Source: Trichosporon coremiiforme
Taxonomy: Eukaryota > Basidiomycota > Tremellomycetes > Trichosporonales > Trichosporonaceae
Assembly (NCBI GenBank): GCA_039545355.1
Contig: BCJJ01000001.1
Location: forward strand, 1,982,570 to 2,046,569
DNA length: 64,000 bases
Direction of reading: 5' to 3'
The number at the start of each line of letters is the position of its first letter. Positions within the stretch are counted from its first letter, which is position 1. The translations under genes were made by a program, and so were the position numbers. The notes below the pieces were generated by a model. The model was not told the DNA's origin. It saw only the letters and a program-made list of their open reading frames with translations, and ran no database searches. This document shows, piece by piece, positions 32,471 to 44,795 of the stretch.

Positions 32471-35400
32471 ATGCCCGTCGATAGTCTCGATGACGGAATC
32501 AGGTAAGTCACCTCCCCTCCACCGGCTCGCAGCTGCCAACGTCCGAAATGTAGCTGACGACCCCACAGGCTGGAGACCGCGTGGATCGAGGCGCTCAACA
32601 ACTCGGTCTCTTACTTTCGAGCGCTGCTGAGCTCGTCTGGAAGCTCCGCATGGAAACGGGTATCATCGAATTCCGCAACACCGGGAAGCCCTGTGCGTGA
32701 GACCAGCGGTAGCGCCAAGGGGAAAGCAACATCGCTCGGGTCTATCACCACAAAGGACGTGGTCGTCCACAGACGAAATGGTAAAGGCGGCGAGGTCTTT
32801 CGGGCCGTCGTTGAGGTCGACTGCGGCTCGGACGTCAACGTCGACACATTTCGAGGGTGTCTTGCGACCCCCGAAACTAGGGCTGTTTGTGAGTAACGTC
32901 TAACGCATCACATACCGGACTGTCAGCTGACCCTCTAGGGGATCGAATGGTCGAAGATGCCCAACTGCTAGACTTGCTCGACACGAACACACGAGTAACG
33001 AGAACCAACTATCGCCTAGGCTGGCCGTCGAGGTGCGTACACACAGCAGTGCTTCCGCTGACATGCATAGCCCGAGAGACGCAGTGACCATCTCCAAATC
33101 GCTGGTTGATCAACACACGCTGATCGATGTCTCGACTTCAATTCCGAGATCCCGTCACGAACCCGCGTATCTTCGTCCAGCCCCTCCCCATGTCCGTGCC
33201 AACGTGTCTCTCATGGCGTGGTGCATTCAGTTGCCCTCCAACTCCTCCCGCTCCGCCGATCCCCCGCTACCTGAGGGCAAGGCAAGGATTACTTGTTTCT
33301 GGTCCTGGAACCCCAAGGGTACCTGGGCTGTTGGAGGTGCTGTACCACAGCATCTGCCGACCGTGTTGGTGGGACTGGTAAATTACATCAGGGACGGCAG
33401 CGAGAAGGTCCCTGTGCTGCTGAGCTACGGCAACGACGTTAGCATTACGGGGCTCCATTACGATCCAGGCCGTGTCACGCTATCCGCCAACTACGCCGTT
33501 GTTAGTAGCGACGACGCAAAGGACGGGACGAAACGTCAGCTTGAGTTCGGTGTGTCTTCGACGCAAGGATGGGATGTTCAGGTGCTTGTCAAGTCCCAGA
33601 ACGGGGAGGAGTCACCTTCTCTATCTTGGACCACGTTCGTTGGACAGTCGCCACCGTCAATATCCGGATCAGCCCCACCCAAACGATTGGTTCTGCGCCT
33701 TCTTCATTCTCAACTACAACCAGGAGAAGAGCTGGTCCGTGTCAAGGTGACTATAGAGCAGACGGTGGCGTCGGCCGAAGCCGCCGCCCAAGTCAAGGTC
33801 AATGGAATACCAGTTCCCGTGCTGCCCATGACCACCACACCGCTTAAGGAGCTTCTGGGTGGCTCTCCTGGAGACAGCGCGATGTCATTACCGACCGTCG
33901 ACACGGCAAGCAGTCTACGAACGGGGTCGGACGATTCGACCGAACGAAAGCGGCAGTCACGGAATGGCAGGAGCTCTGCAGTTGAGCGAGGTATCAACAG
34001 TCTCATCAAGAGAAACTACATCTACTTCACGTCACTCCTGCAGGAGCCTGAACAGAAGTGGCGGCCAGTGGCTGAGTCAAAGGGTGTTTCAGTACACCAG
34101 CTTGACTCAATCGATCGCACCTTGGTCGTCTTCCGTGCTGAGGCAGTGTTCGTGGGAGTAAGCCTCTGGGATCTTTTCGCTACCATCACGACGCCGGGAG
34201 CACGGTACTGGTGGGACAAGACCTACGACGAGGCGCTCTTGTTAGAGGATGTCAACGAGGTCACCGATGTCTGGCACTTCAAGTCGAAAGCATCATGGCC
34301 AGTCTCCGCTCGGGACTCAATCATGGTTCGCTCGACGTACAAGTCGCCTACATCGGTTCACATCTTCGGTTTCTCCACGGAGGACGAGTCTCTATTCCCC
34401 GTACCGCCATCAATCGACCCGAACGTCATCCGTACCCAGATCGACCTCCAGGGATGGTCAATTGAAGCACTTTCGCCAAACACGACTCAGGTAACGCTCC
34501 TCGAGCAGAGTCACCCCGGAGGCTGGTCAAACAAGTCATCGATTCCCCAGGCGATGATGACTACCCTGGCGGGACTCGGCGAATTCGCGATCAAACATGG
34601 GGCGCCACCCGTTGCCACTCGCCTTGGTGGCGCGAAGGCGGTCTCTTCAAACTACGACTTGGACAAGGAGACGTACCGCTTCGAGTACGAGCCTGCTGCT
34701 ACGCGACGATCCTTCTCCTCGAGTACCAACACTGCTTTCTCTCCTCCAGGGACACCGGATCTTAGAGGCGACGGCATCAGTACCTTTTCGTTCGACACTT
34801 CGGATTCGGGTCGCAGCATTGAATGCGGCCTTCGCATCGACGCGGACACATGGTCGAACAGTGTTGCAGTCCTCGTTGACCCTCCTCCAAAGAATGTCTC
34901 AGCGCTAAAGCGTCACCGCTTGTCGCCGAACTGTGGAGGGCTGTGGATCACCGTTGAACACGACGCTGCCACCTTGACCGACCGCACCGTCACGATCACC
35001 GTTCGACGCGGGCCGCAGTCAGCCACCGGCAAGGTGTCTTTGACTGTCAACGGCTCAAAGCTGAAGATCGACAACGAGGACATGACGCAAGCCGACGTAC
35101 AACAACTCAAGAAACAGAAGCGGTCACGGCCATCGCGTAGTGCGCTTGATCAGCCTCCCGCCTTAACCCCAATGCGAAAGCGTCAGAGCACCGCTTCTCT
35201 GCGCGGTGCCGCGCAGAACGGCCAGCCGCAAGGCCCGCCTAATGGTTTCAAACCGTTCTACGCACCGTTTGCCCGACTCTATAACGCGGCTGCCGAGTCT
35301 ACGCGGTCGATCGTGCCTCTGGCAGCGCCGTCTCCGGTACCTGAGTCAGGTACTTCCCCGGTGGACGCCGCGCTCACTGCCCTGCGTCAGATCTGTCGCA

Positions 35401-37547
35401 TCAACGCAGACCGTGACGGTGAATCGACGGATCCATTCGGTTGGCAACCTGTCTCAGACCGCGACGGACTCAAGGTTGAGAAGCGCATCGTGTCTCACGT
35501 CTCTGACAGTATTCCCGTGTTCCGAGCAGGGCGGATAATCGAAGGGTTCACAGCGGAGGAAGTGTCATCCGCAGTGTCTTCATTCCGAAAGGACGACTAT
35601 TTCGAGAAGCCAGTGCGACTGCAGTCGTACGGGTATGGCATCACCACGTCGATGGCTACCGCACACACTTCTTTCCCGTTCCGTGACCGTCTCGCACTCG
35701 TGGCAACCGTCGTTGCCCGTGTTGGGGACTCTCCGCCAACGTCTCCTTCTGTCGCATCTCACTCTCCGCTGTCGACCATCTTCCATGCGTCCACATCCTC
35801 CTTCGACCCTTCTACCCTTGGCCTGGATGCTGCGAAGTACAATCCCAGCCAGCTGTCACCGGTGAATGTCATCATCGAGGGATGGATCCTGGAGACGATC
35901 GACCCGTACAGCCATGAGCAGTACGCCATTCCATCAACGAGGTGCATGTACGTTGGAGCTATGGACTACAGCGGCAACATCCCCATCTCTGTCAACAATA
36001 TGCTCAATGCCGGTCTCCCGAGGTCGCTTCTCAGCATTGAAAACTTGCTCAAAACCCATGGCCCTCCGTCACGTTCGCGATGGCCTCCGATGTGTGTGCT
36101 CGTGCCCGAGATGTCTGCCCGCGGCCCGTGGGGACTTGAGGGCACTGAGTCCTACAAGGTTCCTGTCGATCAGGTCAACGACGGAGACGACTATGTCATC
36201 ACCGTCACCGTCCAGCCCCCAACGTGTCGTGACCGTCCCCACCCTTCGCTCCGACATACAGATAGTCGTGGATCGATGGGCTCAACGATGCGATCGCAGG
36301 CAGCCACCCTGACCGAGGACGTCCGTCGCGGTCGGCGTGACCTGATCGTAGCGGAGATCGATGTGGCGAGCGACTTCATCAAGGGCGGGTGCGAGATTGC
36401 TATCCGCGCCGTTTCCCTTCCCGAAGCGTACTATGGCACCGGAAGGGAGTCTAACATGCTCCCTCTGACGTTCCCGGGAGACAAACTGAACCTTCCATTC
36501 CGTTGCACCGTGATCTCCCTCCAGCCGTCCGTCTTACAGGCCGCGTCCTTGGACCCCAAGACCCAAACCCGACACCTTCTTCGCATCACCCTCCCCACCT
36601 CTGGGTACGAAGCACCCGTCAACGATCCTCTGACTGGTTCCACATCGCCTCTCCCCCGGCCACGATGGCTGCTCGACCTCATCAACGATGGTGCGGTCGT
36701 GCAAGTGCGCCTTCAAGGCCGCAAGAAGGAACCGCCTGCATACATGTTCGAGGGTGCCGAGCTGCAGATCGAGGACGAGCGCAAGCTCATGCCCACCCAA
36801 CAACTGAAGGAGCCCTCCAAGTTGCGCCCCCCTCAGCTTGTTCCCGCTTCGTCTGCCGTGTGCACGACCAAGCTAGACAAGCCCCTCGCTGCGTCCAAAG
36901 AGTACCTCCCGGATAAGCCCCTCATCACGCCCGCAGTGGTCGAAGAGGAGGAGGACGCGGAGACCGAGTCGACGAAGACGCCGACGAACGAGCCTGCCGA
37001 GCCAGAGAAGAAGCTCGAGGTGGAGACCCAGCTGACCCCGTCCAAAGGCGCCTCAGAAACTGAGTTTAAAACAGCCCCTCCGGCGCCATACTCCCGCTAC
37101 AACTTCTGGCGATACGGTGCGCTGCGCTTCAGCTACTCGGCACCTGTATCGCACGACGCGAGCCCGGTCAAGTCTGCTGCGCCGCTGCCAAGCGAGAAGG
37201 CGAGCATCGCCACTGCTGTCCCCGACGCGTCCGGTGTATCGGAAACGACGGCAACGGCCACGAACGGGGAGCAAGCAGAGCGTGCGGTGACGAGAGATAG
37301 GATCCCCCTCACGCGCCAGAACGTCGTCAGCGTCCCGCTGCCGGCGGTCATCATCCTCTGCGTCGTGTGCTTATTACTCGGCTCGCTGCTCCGCTCCCTC
37401 ATCACCGAGAGCGACTTTGTCATCTACTCTAAGCCCGGCATTGAGCCGCCCGCCGGCGAGATGTGGCGCGAGCTCAAGCGGCTCGGCGAGTGGAGGATCG
37501 GATGGAACCGAGACCTGATTGTAGCGCTAGCGCAGCGGCGCCAGTGA
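32471..37547 (+). CDS. Large protein with three START-like lipid-binding domains and a C-terminal membrane anchor
   Basis: Exons 32471-32502, 32569-32888, 32939-33032 and 33071-37547 give 1640 residues. Three regions resemble START modules: about 60-190 (VFRAVVEVD, TRAVWDRMVEDA), 465-690 (EQKWRPVAESKGVSVHQ, ARYWWDKTYDEA) and 915-1170 (FGWQPVSDRDGLKVEKR, VIIEGWILETIDPY). START domains bind sterols or phospholipids. One strong hydrophobic segment near 1567-1590 (PAVIILCVVCLLLGSLL) suggests tail anchoring, so the protein may bridge membranes and move lipid, like fungal LAM/START proteins; this is inference. A Glu-rich segment lies just before it. The first coding exon has only 32 bases; the start MPVDSLDDG is the only one that keeps exon 2 in frame. 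Confidence 0.85.
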
Positions 37548-37693
37548 CGTAGTAACTCCCACAAACATTATCTTTAACAGCATTCATTCACTTCATCGAT
37601 TCCCGCTCTCGCGCTCGACAGAGACACATTATTGTACACTATGCATCTCCCCAATAATCGCCTTTGCAATAGATATGTGATACATCGGGGTGC

Positions 37694-39005
37694 CTACTCG
37701 GAGAACTGGGCGACGAGGTACTGACTGACGGAGGTGGGGGAGAGGGGCGTGCCGAGGTCGGTGATGATGAAGTCGACGAGCTCGGGGTACGTGACGTCAA
37801 AGTTTGGCTGGTTGTTCTGCATCTCGGCGGACATCTTGGGCTGCTCGCGTCCGGCGAGGAGGGGGGTGGTGACGCCGCTGGTGGCGGGTGTGTCGCGCTC
37901 AGCGCCCGCGTTGGAGGTACGGCGCGAGGGGGTCGTGAACTTGCGAGCATTGAGCTCGTCGTCAGGGAACGAGAGCGGGACACGCTTCTCGGAGCGCGGC
38001 ATCGGCAGATCCGTTTGCGAGAGCGGGTAGTGGCGCAGGAACTTGTAGCTCTCGGCGAGCGCGTAGACGGGCTTCTGCATCGCCTTCGCCACAAGCGCGA
38101 CCTGGTACGTGCCCACTGAAGAGACGAGGGCTCCGGACTCGACGACCGCCTCGCATCCCAGCAGAACCATGTCGACGCGCTCCATCACGTATCCGACAGC
38201 GCTGTCCAGGATCACAGTGCACGGGATACCCGCCTCGGTCAGCAGCTCGTGCGTCTTCATGCCGAGGCAGCCCGGTCGCGCCTCCGTCACGTACACGCTG
38301 ACTCGCTTGTGCTGCTTGTGCGCACGCAGGATCGTCTGAATCACCGTTCGCGAGTACGAATGCGTCAGGATCTGGGGTTAGCTACGTACCACGACTGCCA
38401 GCTTGAGCGTGAGCAGGGGGTACTTACAACACAGTCATCGCGGACAAAGTCGACGGCCTGCTTCGCAATCTTGTCGCGACAGTGCGGCGCCGTAACACTG
38501 CAGAACGAGCGGCCCTGCGCAATCAAACCCCGCTTGTACGTCGGGAAGTCCTGTTGTCAGCTTGTTGCCACGAGAGGATAGCTCACCTCGCTACCTCCTC
38601 CAGACAGCGCGACGAAACGCTCCCACAGCTGGCATCCGGCACGAACTCCCAGCGACGCCTGCGTGTCGATGAGAGCTCGCCGGCCGTGCGTCAGCTCCAT
38701 CGCCAGTCCTGACATCGTCGACGCTGCTTGTTAGCCAGCCGCAAGGGACCACAGCTTACCAGTCGACGCCTCCATAAGCTCGACAAGAGCAAGAATCGCG
38801 GCTACGGGGTGCGGGTACTGTAGTTAGCTCAGATCCCACTTGAAGAGCTCACCTTCTCATCGGTCAGTGCTCGCTGGTACGCGGCGACAATGTCGAAGGA
38901 GGAGGAGGATGACGGGGCGGACGCAGCGGCGGCGAGGGGCGAGGGCGTAGTGCCCGTGTTCGAGTTGCTCGCGCTCATTCTGAGCGACGAGGCGGCGGCG
39001 GACAT
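37694..39005 (-). CDS. GCN3: Translation initiation factor eIF2B subunit alpha
   Basis: The alpha subunit is a regulatory part of the eIF2B guanine-nucleotide exchange factor and senses phosphorylated eIF2. Five exons (38853-39005, 38760-38817, 38587-38723, 38428-38550, 37694-38371) close in frame to 382 residues. The family core is clear: ILTHSYSRTV, VYVTEARPGCLG, GIPCTVILDSAVGYVM, DMVLLGCEAVVESGA, VYALAESYKFLRHYPLSQ, and the C-terminal ITDLGTPLSPTSVSQYL. An insert of about 60 residues rich in Ser/Thr/Pro (about 37,850-37,960) lengthens it compared with the usual 305. A second in-frame ATG follows nine codons after the first. It is convergent with the START gene, 146 bases away, and divergent from the next gene. 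Confidence 0.95.
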
Positions 39006-39365
39006 AGTGGTGTTGTAGGGTGGTGAAGTTGAGGTGTTGGTAGGCAGTTGGCCGGGGCTGAACAAAGAAAGTGCAAGGTGAGCCGTGCCTGAAAATGAAT
39101 CCACCCCGCCTGGACGCTTCACCAAAACCACGAGCGCCCAACTTGACTCGTCATGGCTGGCACCACCACGGGCTACGGTGGATGGATGCATTTTGGTCCC
39201 CTTCGCCTCGCCGCCGCCGTGCCATCAGAGGGTAACGAGGGTTCGGTTCAGCCAACAGGCCCCTCGATCAACCATGAAAGCGAATGCCTGCGCCTGCACG
39301 ATGCACTGCGGCTAACACTTCACTTCTTCTCACAATACACTCCACCACCACCCTCAACATCCACC
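39006..39365. promoter_or_regulatory. Divergent promoter, eIF2B-alpha / Ies4-like gene
   Basis: These 360 bases between divergent starts show C/A-rich leader sequence just before 39366 (repeated CCACC words). No further gene is seen. Confidence 0.4.
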
Positions 39366-40968
39366 ATGCCCGGGCACGATTACACCGACTCGGAGCCAGA
39401 AATCGACCCCGACGAGCTCATCCAGGACATTGACAACGACAACGACGATGCCGACGCCGACCAGGGCGTAGCCACCCCTACCACCCAGGCCAGCGCAGTC
39501 TCCCCGACCAAGGAGCCCAAGTCGAAGGACTCGAACCAGTCCCTCAAGATCACGGTGCGTGTCTTTTTGCTGATCAAGTGCGATGCGTTTTCTTGCGACT
39601 CGCAGCAGCCGCAATTCTGCAAAGCTGAAGCTGACGTATCTTAGCTGCGACCAGGACTTGCGTCCTCCTCCACCGCCGCCAATGAGGGTTCTTCGTCCCC
39701 TGCCCCGCAGTCCATCAAGCTGAAGCTCGGCATGAAGCACTCGATCGCGTCCTACTCCTCATCCGAAGACGAGGGCAACGGGGACAAGGAGCGCTCTCCT
39801 CCGGCCAAGAAACAGCGCACGTCGAAGAAGTCGCGCGCCTCGCCTTCCAAGGACTCGAAGGACGGCAAGGAGAATTCCAGCGGACCAAGCCTGCCCGCGC
39901 CGCACCGCAAGGCATACGACTGGCTGCCTAGCAGCGCAGCTGGCGCGAGCCACCACGGACCCGAGGGCCGCAACCACCTCAAGGACGACGACGTGATCAG
40001 CGACGCGGGAACGGACACGCCCGCTCCAGAGAAGGAGGTCAAGCCCAAGAAGGGCGGGCGGAAACGCGCCCCGGACGCCCCGCCGGGACCGGGAAAGAAT
40101 TGGAGGAAGGGTATGAGAAAGTGAGCTAGCCCGTTGAGCTTCTGTAGCTGACGAAACAGAGGCGACCCGATCCCGTGGAAGGACGGTGCTACGTTCCTCG
40201 GCGGCGAGGGACGGCCAAAGTCTTCCCCACTCTCGACGCCGAACCGCCCGAGTTTGAGCCGCGACGTGTCTCCCGAGTCTATCGGTACGTAAAGCTGTAC
40301 CGAACCGACTGTGATTCAAGCTGACATCAGACGACACGATCCTCGCCGTCGCGACAGGAAGCACGAAGAAGAAGGCGCACGTCGACGACCGGGCGCGCAG
40401 TCCCTCGCCGCCCTTCGTGCTCGCGGACGCGGCGAAGCTCGGCTTCCCCGTGTTCTCGAAGCCGATCCACCAGCCCAAGATTGCCCTCTCGTCCTTCCCC
40501 AAGGTGACCAACTCGTTTGCGCAGTTCGACAACAAGCCCTTCCGGAAGGAGAAGGTGCGCGAGTGGACGTACTCTGAGCGCACGCTCCCGGGCATCGGGG
40601 GCGGGACGCTCAAGTTCAAGACGTGGTCGCGCGGCCCTCAGAGCGAGTTTGGCGTCATCGCCGCGCAGATCAAGGAGGCCGAGCTGCTCGCGAAGCAGAG
40701 GAAGAAGGAAGCCAAGGAGGCTGAGAACCGCGAGGGATCGGCTGTGGCCGAGCGCCCGTTGTTCGGCCACTCGCAGAGTAGCGAGAGCGTGCCCCAGGTC
40801 GGGGACGAGAGCGAGATTGTCTCCGAGGCGGGCGACGCGGACGAGAGCGTCGCCAGCATCGCTAGCGCGTCCTCTACCCCGACACCGACGATGCGCGGAC
40901 GCGGCAAGAAGGCCAAGCCGAGGAAGAGCAAGCTCGCGCAGGAGATTGTCCCCGACGACTTTGACTAA
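39366..40968 (+). CDS. Charged nuclear-type protein, possibly INO80 subunit Ies4-like
   Basis: Exons 39366-39554, 39645-40120, 40160-40284 and 40331-40968 join in frame to 475 residues. The N terminus is acidic (DSEPEIDPDELIQDID). A Lys/Ser-rich stretch with likely nuclear signals (PPAKKQRTSKKSR) and the segment GGRKRAPDAPPGPGKNWRKG follow. The C-terminal half has a more ordered block (FPVFSKPIHQPK, REWTYSERTLPGIGGGTLKFKTW), then a coiled-coil-prone Lys/Glu stretch and a basic tail. The proline-lysine GPGKNWRKG core reminds me of fungal INO80 complex Ies4 proteins, but I am not sure; 'unknown nuclear protein' is a fair alternative. All introns have CTGAC branch sites. Confidence 0.65.
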
Positions 40969-41142
40969 ATGCTCTGCTGCTCTGCTTCAATTCGTGCGAC
41001 ATCATATATACCCAGTAGAATAGACGTTTTGTTACATATGTACAACTGCAGGAATACATGGGGGAGCATGGGTTTGCTGGTCGTGTGCGCTGTCCGCTGT
41101 GCGTGTTGTGCGTGCCGTGCGTTGAGCGCGAGCGTTGTTTCA

Positions 41143-42127
41143 TTAGACGCCTGGGGTGTTAGGTCTCGACGAGGTGTCCGACCCCATGCTCTGCCCGAGC
41201 AGTCCAAACTGGGACATACGGTTCTGTTCGCCTGTTTCGCGTCAGCTCTCAGTCTCCCCTTTCCTTTCACTCACATCTACCTTTCCTAAGGTCTGCGAGC
41301 GTTGTGCGGACCTGGAGATGGAAGATTTCGGGGGGACAGTCCTTGCCCGCCCAGCTCACGGTGAGGGCCCACATGAACTCTGGCGGGCACATGATCCAGA
41401 AGTCGTACGGCAGGCAGCGGGGATCCAGCGTGCTCTGTCCCAGGAGGCGGCGGACGTTCATCGCTGTCCAGCTCACAGCGACGTTTTCAATGTACCGGTC
41501 CCAAGTGGTTGTGCGGTGCTGGAGTGCGCCGCTCCATGTCCTCTCGTCATCGGCGACGGCCCCAACGACGAAGCCGAGGAAAGGCGGCCAGTCGCCCGCG
41601 TCGACCCGCTGCCTGACTTCGACGAGCACGGTGCGCAGCTGAACACGGCACTCGTACTTCTGGAGAAAGTGGACGAGCGCATAGAGCGCGCGTATCGCGC
41701 GGAGCTCTGTCGGTTCGGCCTCCACGACCGTCGGGGGCAGGTACACGTGCAGCCGTCCGAGAGTGACGAGGTCGAGGAACATGCGCAAGACGGGGGCGGT
41801 CTCGATACTCTCGTCCGTGAGGGAGAGTTCGCGCGGCCCCGTGCCGATCGCGAAGAGGTCGCGGAACACGCACGAGGCCGACAGCAGGTGGTACGACTGC
41901 ACGCGGAAGGTGACGTTGTCGGCGCTGTGGATCGTCATGTCCCCGTCGCTCCAGAGGTGGAGCGTGTCGACCGACTCGGCGAACGTGTACGATACGGGCG
42001 AGAGTTGCCGCTCCCCCCGTGCTGCTAGCTTCTCCTTCATCCGCCGCCCCTTCGTGCCGATCGTGACTACGGGGGCGTCCTCGGGCGAGCTCTGGCGCGA
42101 GGACGTGGATGGTCGGGAGTGCGACAT
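41143..42127 (-). CDS. BTB/POZ-like domain protein
   Basis: Exons 41281-42127 and 41143-41231 give 311 residues. After a Ser-rich N terminus, residues about 60-175 show a BTB-like pattern: DMTIHSADNVTFRV, SYHLLSASCVFRDLF, ELSLTDESIETAPVLRMFLD and FLQKYECRVQLRTVL. The C-terminal half has WDRYIENVAVSW and LPYDFWIMCPPEFMWAL, matching the matching part of the gene at 25690. It ends in a short Ser/Pro tail (SDTSSRPNTPGV). The 49-nt intron just before the tail has an AGCTGAC branch site. Such BTB-like genes form families in tremellomycetes; their function is unknown, though BTB folds usually mediate protein contacts, often with cullin-3. Unlike the other two copies it lacks the intron after the first strands. 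Confidence 0.75.
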
Positions 42128-43747
42128 TATGCGACGGAGTCGGTGCGAGGGACAGTGAGATGGCGGTGGGGTGGAGGAGGAGGAAGGAGGGTGGTAGGGG
42201 TGTGGGTGTGGGTATGGGTGTGTAGGGCGAGAATGAGAACAAAAGTCGAGATATAGGGGAACGTGCAGTGACTCGCGCATGCGGTGCAGTCGCTGCAGTT
42301 CGATGTCGGGATGGCCGAGAGAGGGATCGAGGGGGATCGAGGGACGGGGGACGAGAGGGACGACAAGGGACGGCGGCGCGGCGGCACGGCGGGGAGGACT
42401 CGATCGGTTATCGTCGTGCCTGGCAGATGAGCCTGTCTGCAGCAGTCTAGCAGCCTGGGTGCATGAAACCTGGGCTCATGGGCCAGCTGGGGCGCAGTGT
42501 GCACTCGGCAAGCTCTGAAACCCTCTTGCGGCGTGCGCGGCGTATTCGTGCGTCCTGCAAGTCATGCAAGATCACTCGTCATTTTCCTGCATGGAGTCCT
42601 GCACAGAATCCTGTACTTATCCTGCATATCCTACCTAACATGCGCGTGTCCTGCACCTGCGATCCTATCGTGTATCATGCATTCTGCAAATGCTGCGCGC
42701 AATCTCGACGCCCAATCGGCCCATTCCTGGCCATCCTGGCCGTCGCACTCATGCGCACCCCCGATATCCGCACATCCTGGCCATCCGGTCCATCCGAATT
42801 CCATCGCTGCGGTAAAGGTACCCAGGAAGCGAGTACGATTAACAATTCAGCTGAAGACCGATCAGACAGCACTCTTCCGTCTGTGTCTGTGCCGTCGTTC
42901 TCGTCCTTCGCTTCTTCCATGTTCACGAATCACAGAGCACAAAAATGGCCATGCTCGCTTGTCTGCCGTGCTTTGAGCATCGTGCAGTCGCCGACCTCTC
43001 CGCGTGAATGGGTTGTCGCGCGGAGCGGAATTAATATGACTCCTTCGTTTCATTTCGAGCCGTATGCTGTGCGCATGTGTTCCAATGTCGGTCAATCGAG
43101 AAGTATGCCGCCACTGATATTGTCGGTATCCGTTGTGCGAACGCATATGACGCGCAGGGTGAGCGCATATCGGCGGCACAAGTGGGGTGCACCCATTGCT
43201 CAGAGCTCCAGAGGATACCCCGCATCATCACGCGGCGAATTCAGCGAAGCAACAGTAGCGAACCCCGGAAACCGTCTGCCAACCATCCCGTGGGTCGTGG
43301 GCAGGTCTATCAAGATTCCTGGCCACCGTGGGCTCTAACGACGCTAGCGTCGACCTTGAACTTCTCCCACCAAGCGTCACGCCAGAGGACTGTGATGGAG
43401 CACCTTTGAGCCGCGGAGAGCCAACCCCATGCGTGCGGCATGCACGACATGCGCGGCCCTGCACCACCTAACCACCTAGTACGCCTAGCATGCATCGGCT
43501 CGTCGGACATGCTTTGTATCCTCTCACCCACTCTGACTTCTCGTCATCTCGTCCTCTCCACAGGGCACTGTTGCAACCACTCACACCTCTTTGAATCTCG
43601 ACTCAGACGCGCGTCTCAACGCCACGACCGCCATTGTGCCTCCTTCTGAAGCGAGACAAAGGCACTCCCCCACGTCCGCCCTCCGCCCAGTTACGCCGCG
43701 GGCCCCACTGAGAGGAGATACGTGCTCGAGCCACTCCGCCATCCGCC
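42128..43747. other. Repeat-rich spacer without clear gene
   Basis: About 1.6 kb. The part next to 42128 is the BTB gene leader (GT-rich on the plus strand). 42,300-42,400 is purine-rich GGGA/CGAG repeats. 42,550-42,690 is studded with TCCTGCA-like words. 42,720-42,800 repeats CATCCTGGCC. Open frames of up to 291 codons cross this stretch but show low-complexity composition and no motif. Confidence 0.45.
42549..42690. repeat. Degenerate TCCTGCA repeat cluster
   Basis: Words of the type TCCTGCA, TCCTGTA and TTCTGCA recur roughly every 10-25 bases across about 140 bases. The spacing is irregular, so this is a degenerate simple repeat rather than a precise array. Confidence 0.5.
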
Positions 43748-44481
43748 ATGGCAAGCCACCTTTCGGCGCCTTCAGTGGTGCCAGACACAATGCGCAGGCG
43801 AGGCTCCGCTCCTCGCGAGCTCGCGGGGCAAGATGGTCCCGGCACAACCGGGGCGGGAGGCGCAAGCCCCCTCGAGACGCGGGTTGCGAGCGAAACGCAC
43901 GAGATAGAAGCGGTTGAGCACAGCCTGGTTGTGCGTCGGACGAATGGACAGGGCCGAACACCACAGATGTGTGCGACACTGTTCCTGCTCTCGATACCGA
44001 TGCGCGCCCTGAACGCCTTGCAGCGAGTGTTCTTATTAGGTGGGTAGATCTGATGGAAGTTGCGCTGATATCAGTTCCCGAAGGATGTCGGGCCGCTCTC
44101 GTTGCGATCTGGGCGTTCGCCGCTTGCTTCGTTGACGGTCCTCAGAGCCAGGACGTCGTGAAGAAGACTGCGCGGCGGATCTCGGACGTCTACAGTCCCA
44201 TCATCATCGTTGCGCTTATCTCGGTCATTGTCAAGAGCTCACGAGAAGGGCGGTTGAGACAGCGGCAGCGGGAGCAGAGCGGACAGGGCGGACAGAGCGG
44301 ACAGAATCAGCAGAATGGAGACGGTCGGCCCACGAGAGGAAGAAGGAGTATCTGGTCTCTCATCAGGAGGCGGGTACTCAAGCGTGTCCTCCATCTGCTT
44401 CCTTGGCTCATCATGGGCTTGGTGTGGATGGGGCTGAAACAGCTTGCAAGAGTCCGAATCACAGAGTGGAGGTATATGTGA
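43748..44481 (+). CDS. Small predicted membrane protein of unknown function
   Basis: Exons 43748-44039 and 44075-44481, joined by a 35-nt intron (GTGGGT...GCTGATATCAG), give 232 residues in frame. I do not recognise the family. The N-terminal third is polar. Hydrophobic segments follow: MCATLFLLSIPMRALNALQ, CRAALVAIWAFAACFV, SPIIIVALISVIV and LLPWLIMGLVWMGL. Between the last two is a Gln/Gly/Arg-rich loop (QSGQGGQSGQNQQNG). The layout suggests a small multipass membrane protein. The start codon is uncertain, because the frame is open further upstream. The next gene lies 314 bases downstream in the same direction. Confidence 0.55.
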
Positions 44482-44795
44482 GCCGTGGAACTGCAAGGCG
44501 CTGAAAAAAGTACCTGTTGTAGACTTGATAATGTGAATGGTTGAGCAATGACGTTCTTGAGAGATAAAGAGGGCAATGGGGAAGTGCAGCGACTGGTCAG
44601 CAAGAACGAGGAGGGAAGGAGGCGGCGAGGAAGACCCCGGAGGAAAGACAAGACGAGACGAGATATCGGCTAACGTCATTGACGTACCGGACGTGCCTGG
44701 AACAAACCACCAACTTTCACCGTCATGCGATCGTCGGCTGAATCGTCAACCGTTCACTCGCGCACTCGCATGCTCACACTCATGCACGGCACACC
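44482..44795. other. Spacer / AlkB-type gene promoter
   Basis: These 314 bases between two plus-strand genes hold a purine-rich stretch (44,600-44,660) and then a C/A-rich leader. No gene seen. Confidence 0.35.

Noticed and set aside
32268..32630. 120-codon open frame upstream of the START gene as its first exon
   Set aside because: Looks protein-like, but joining it at the clear GTAAGT site at 32503 leads to a stop in exon 2; the ATG at 32471 in another frame joins correctly.
42463..43338. 291-codon plus-strand open frame in the 42-43 kb spacer
   Set aside because: Composition follows the TCCTGCA and CATCCTGGCC repeats; no domain, no splice structure, overlaps other frames.
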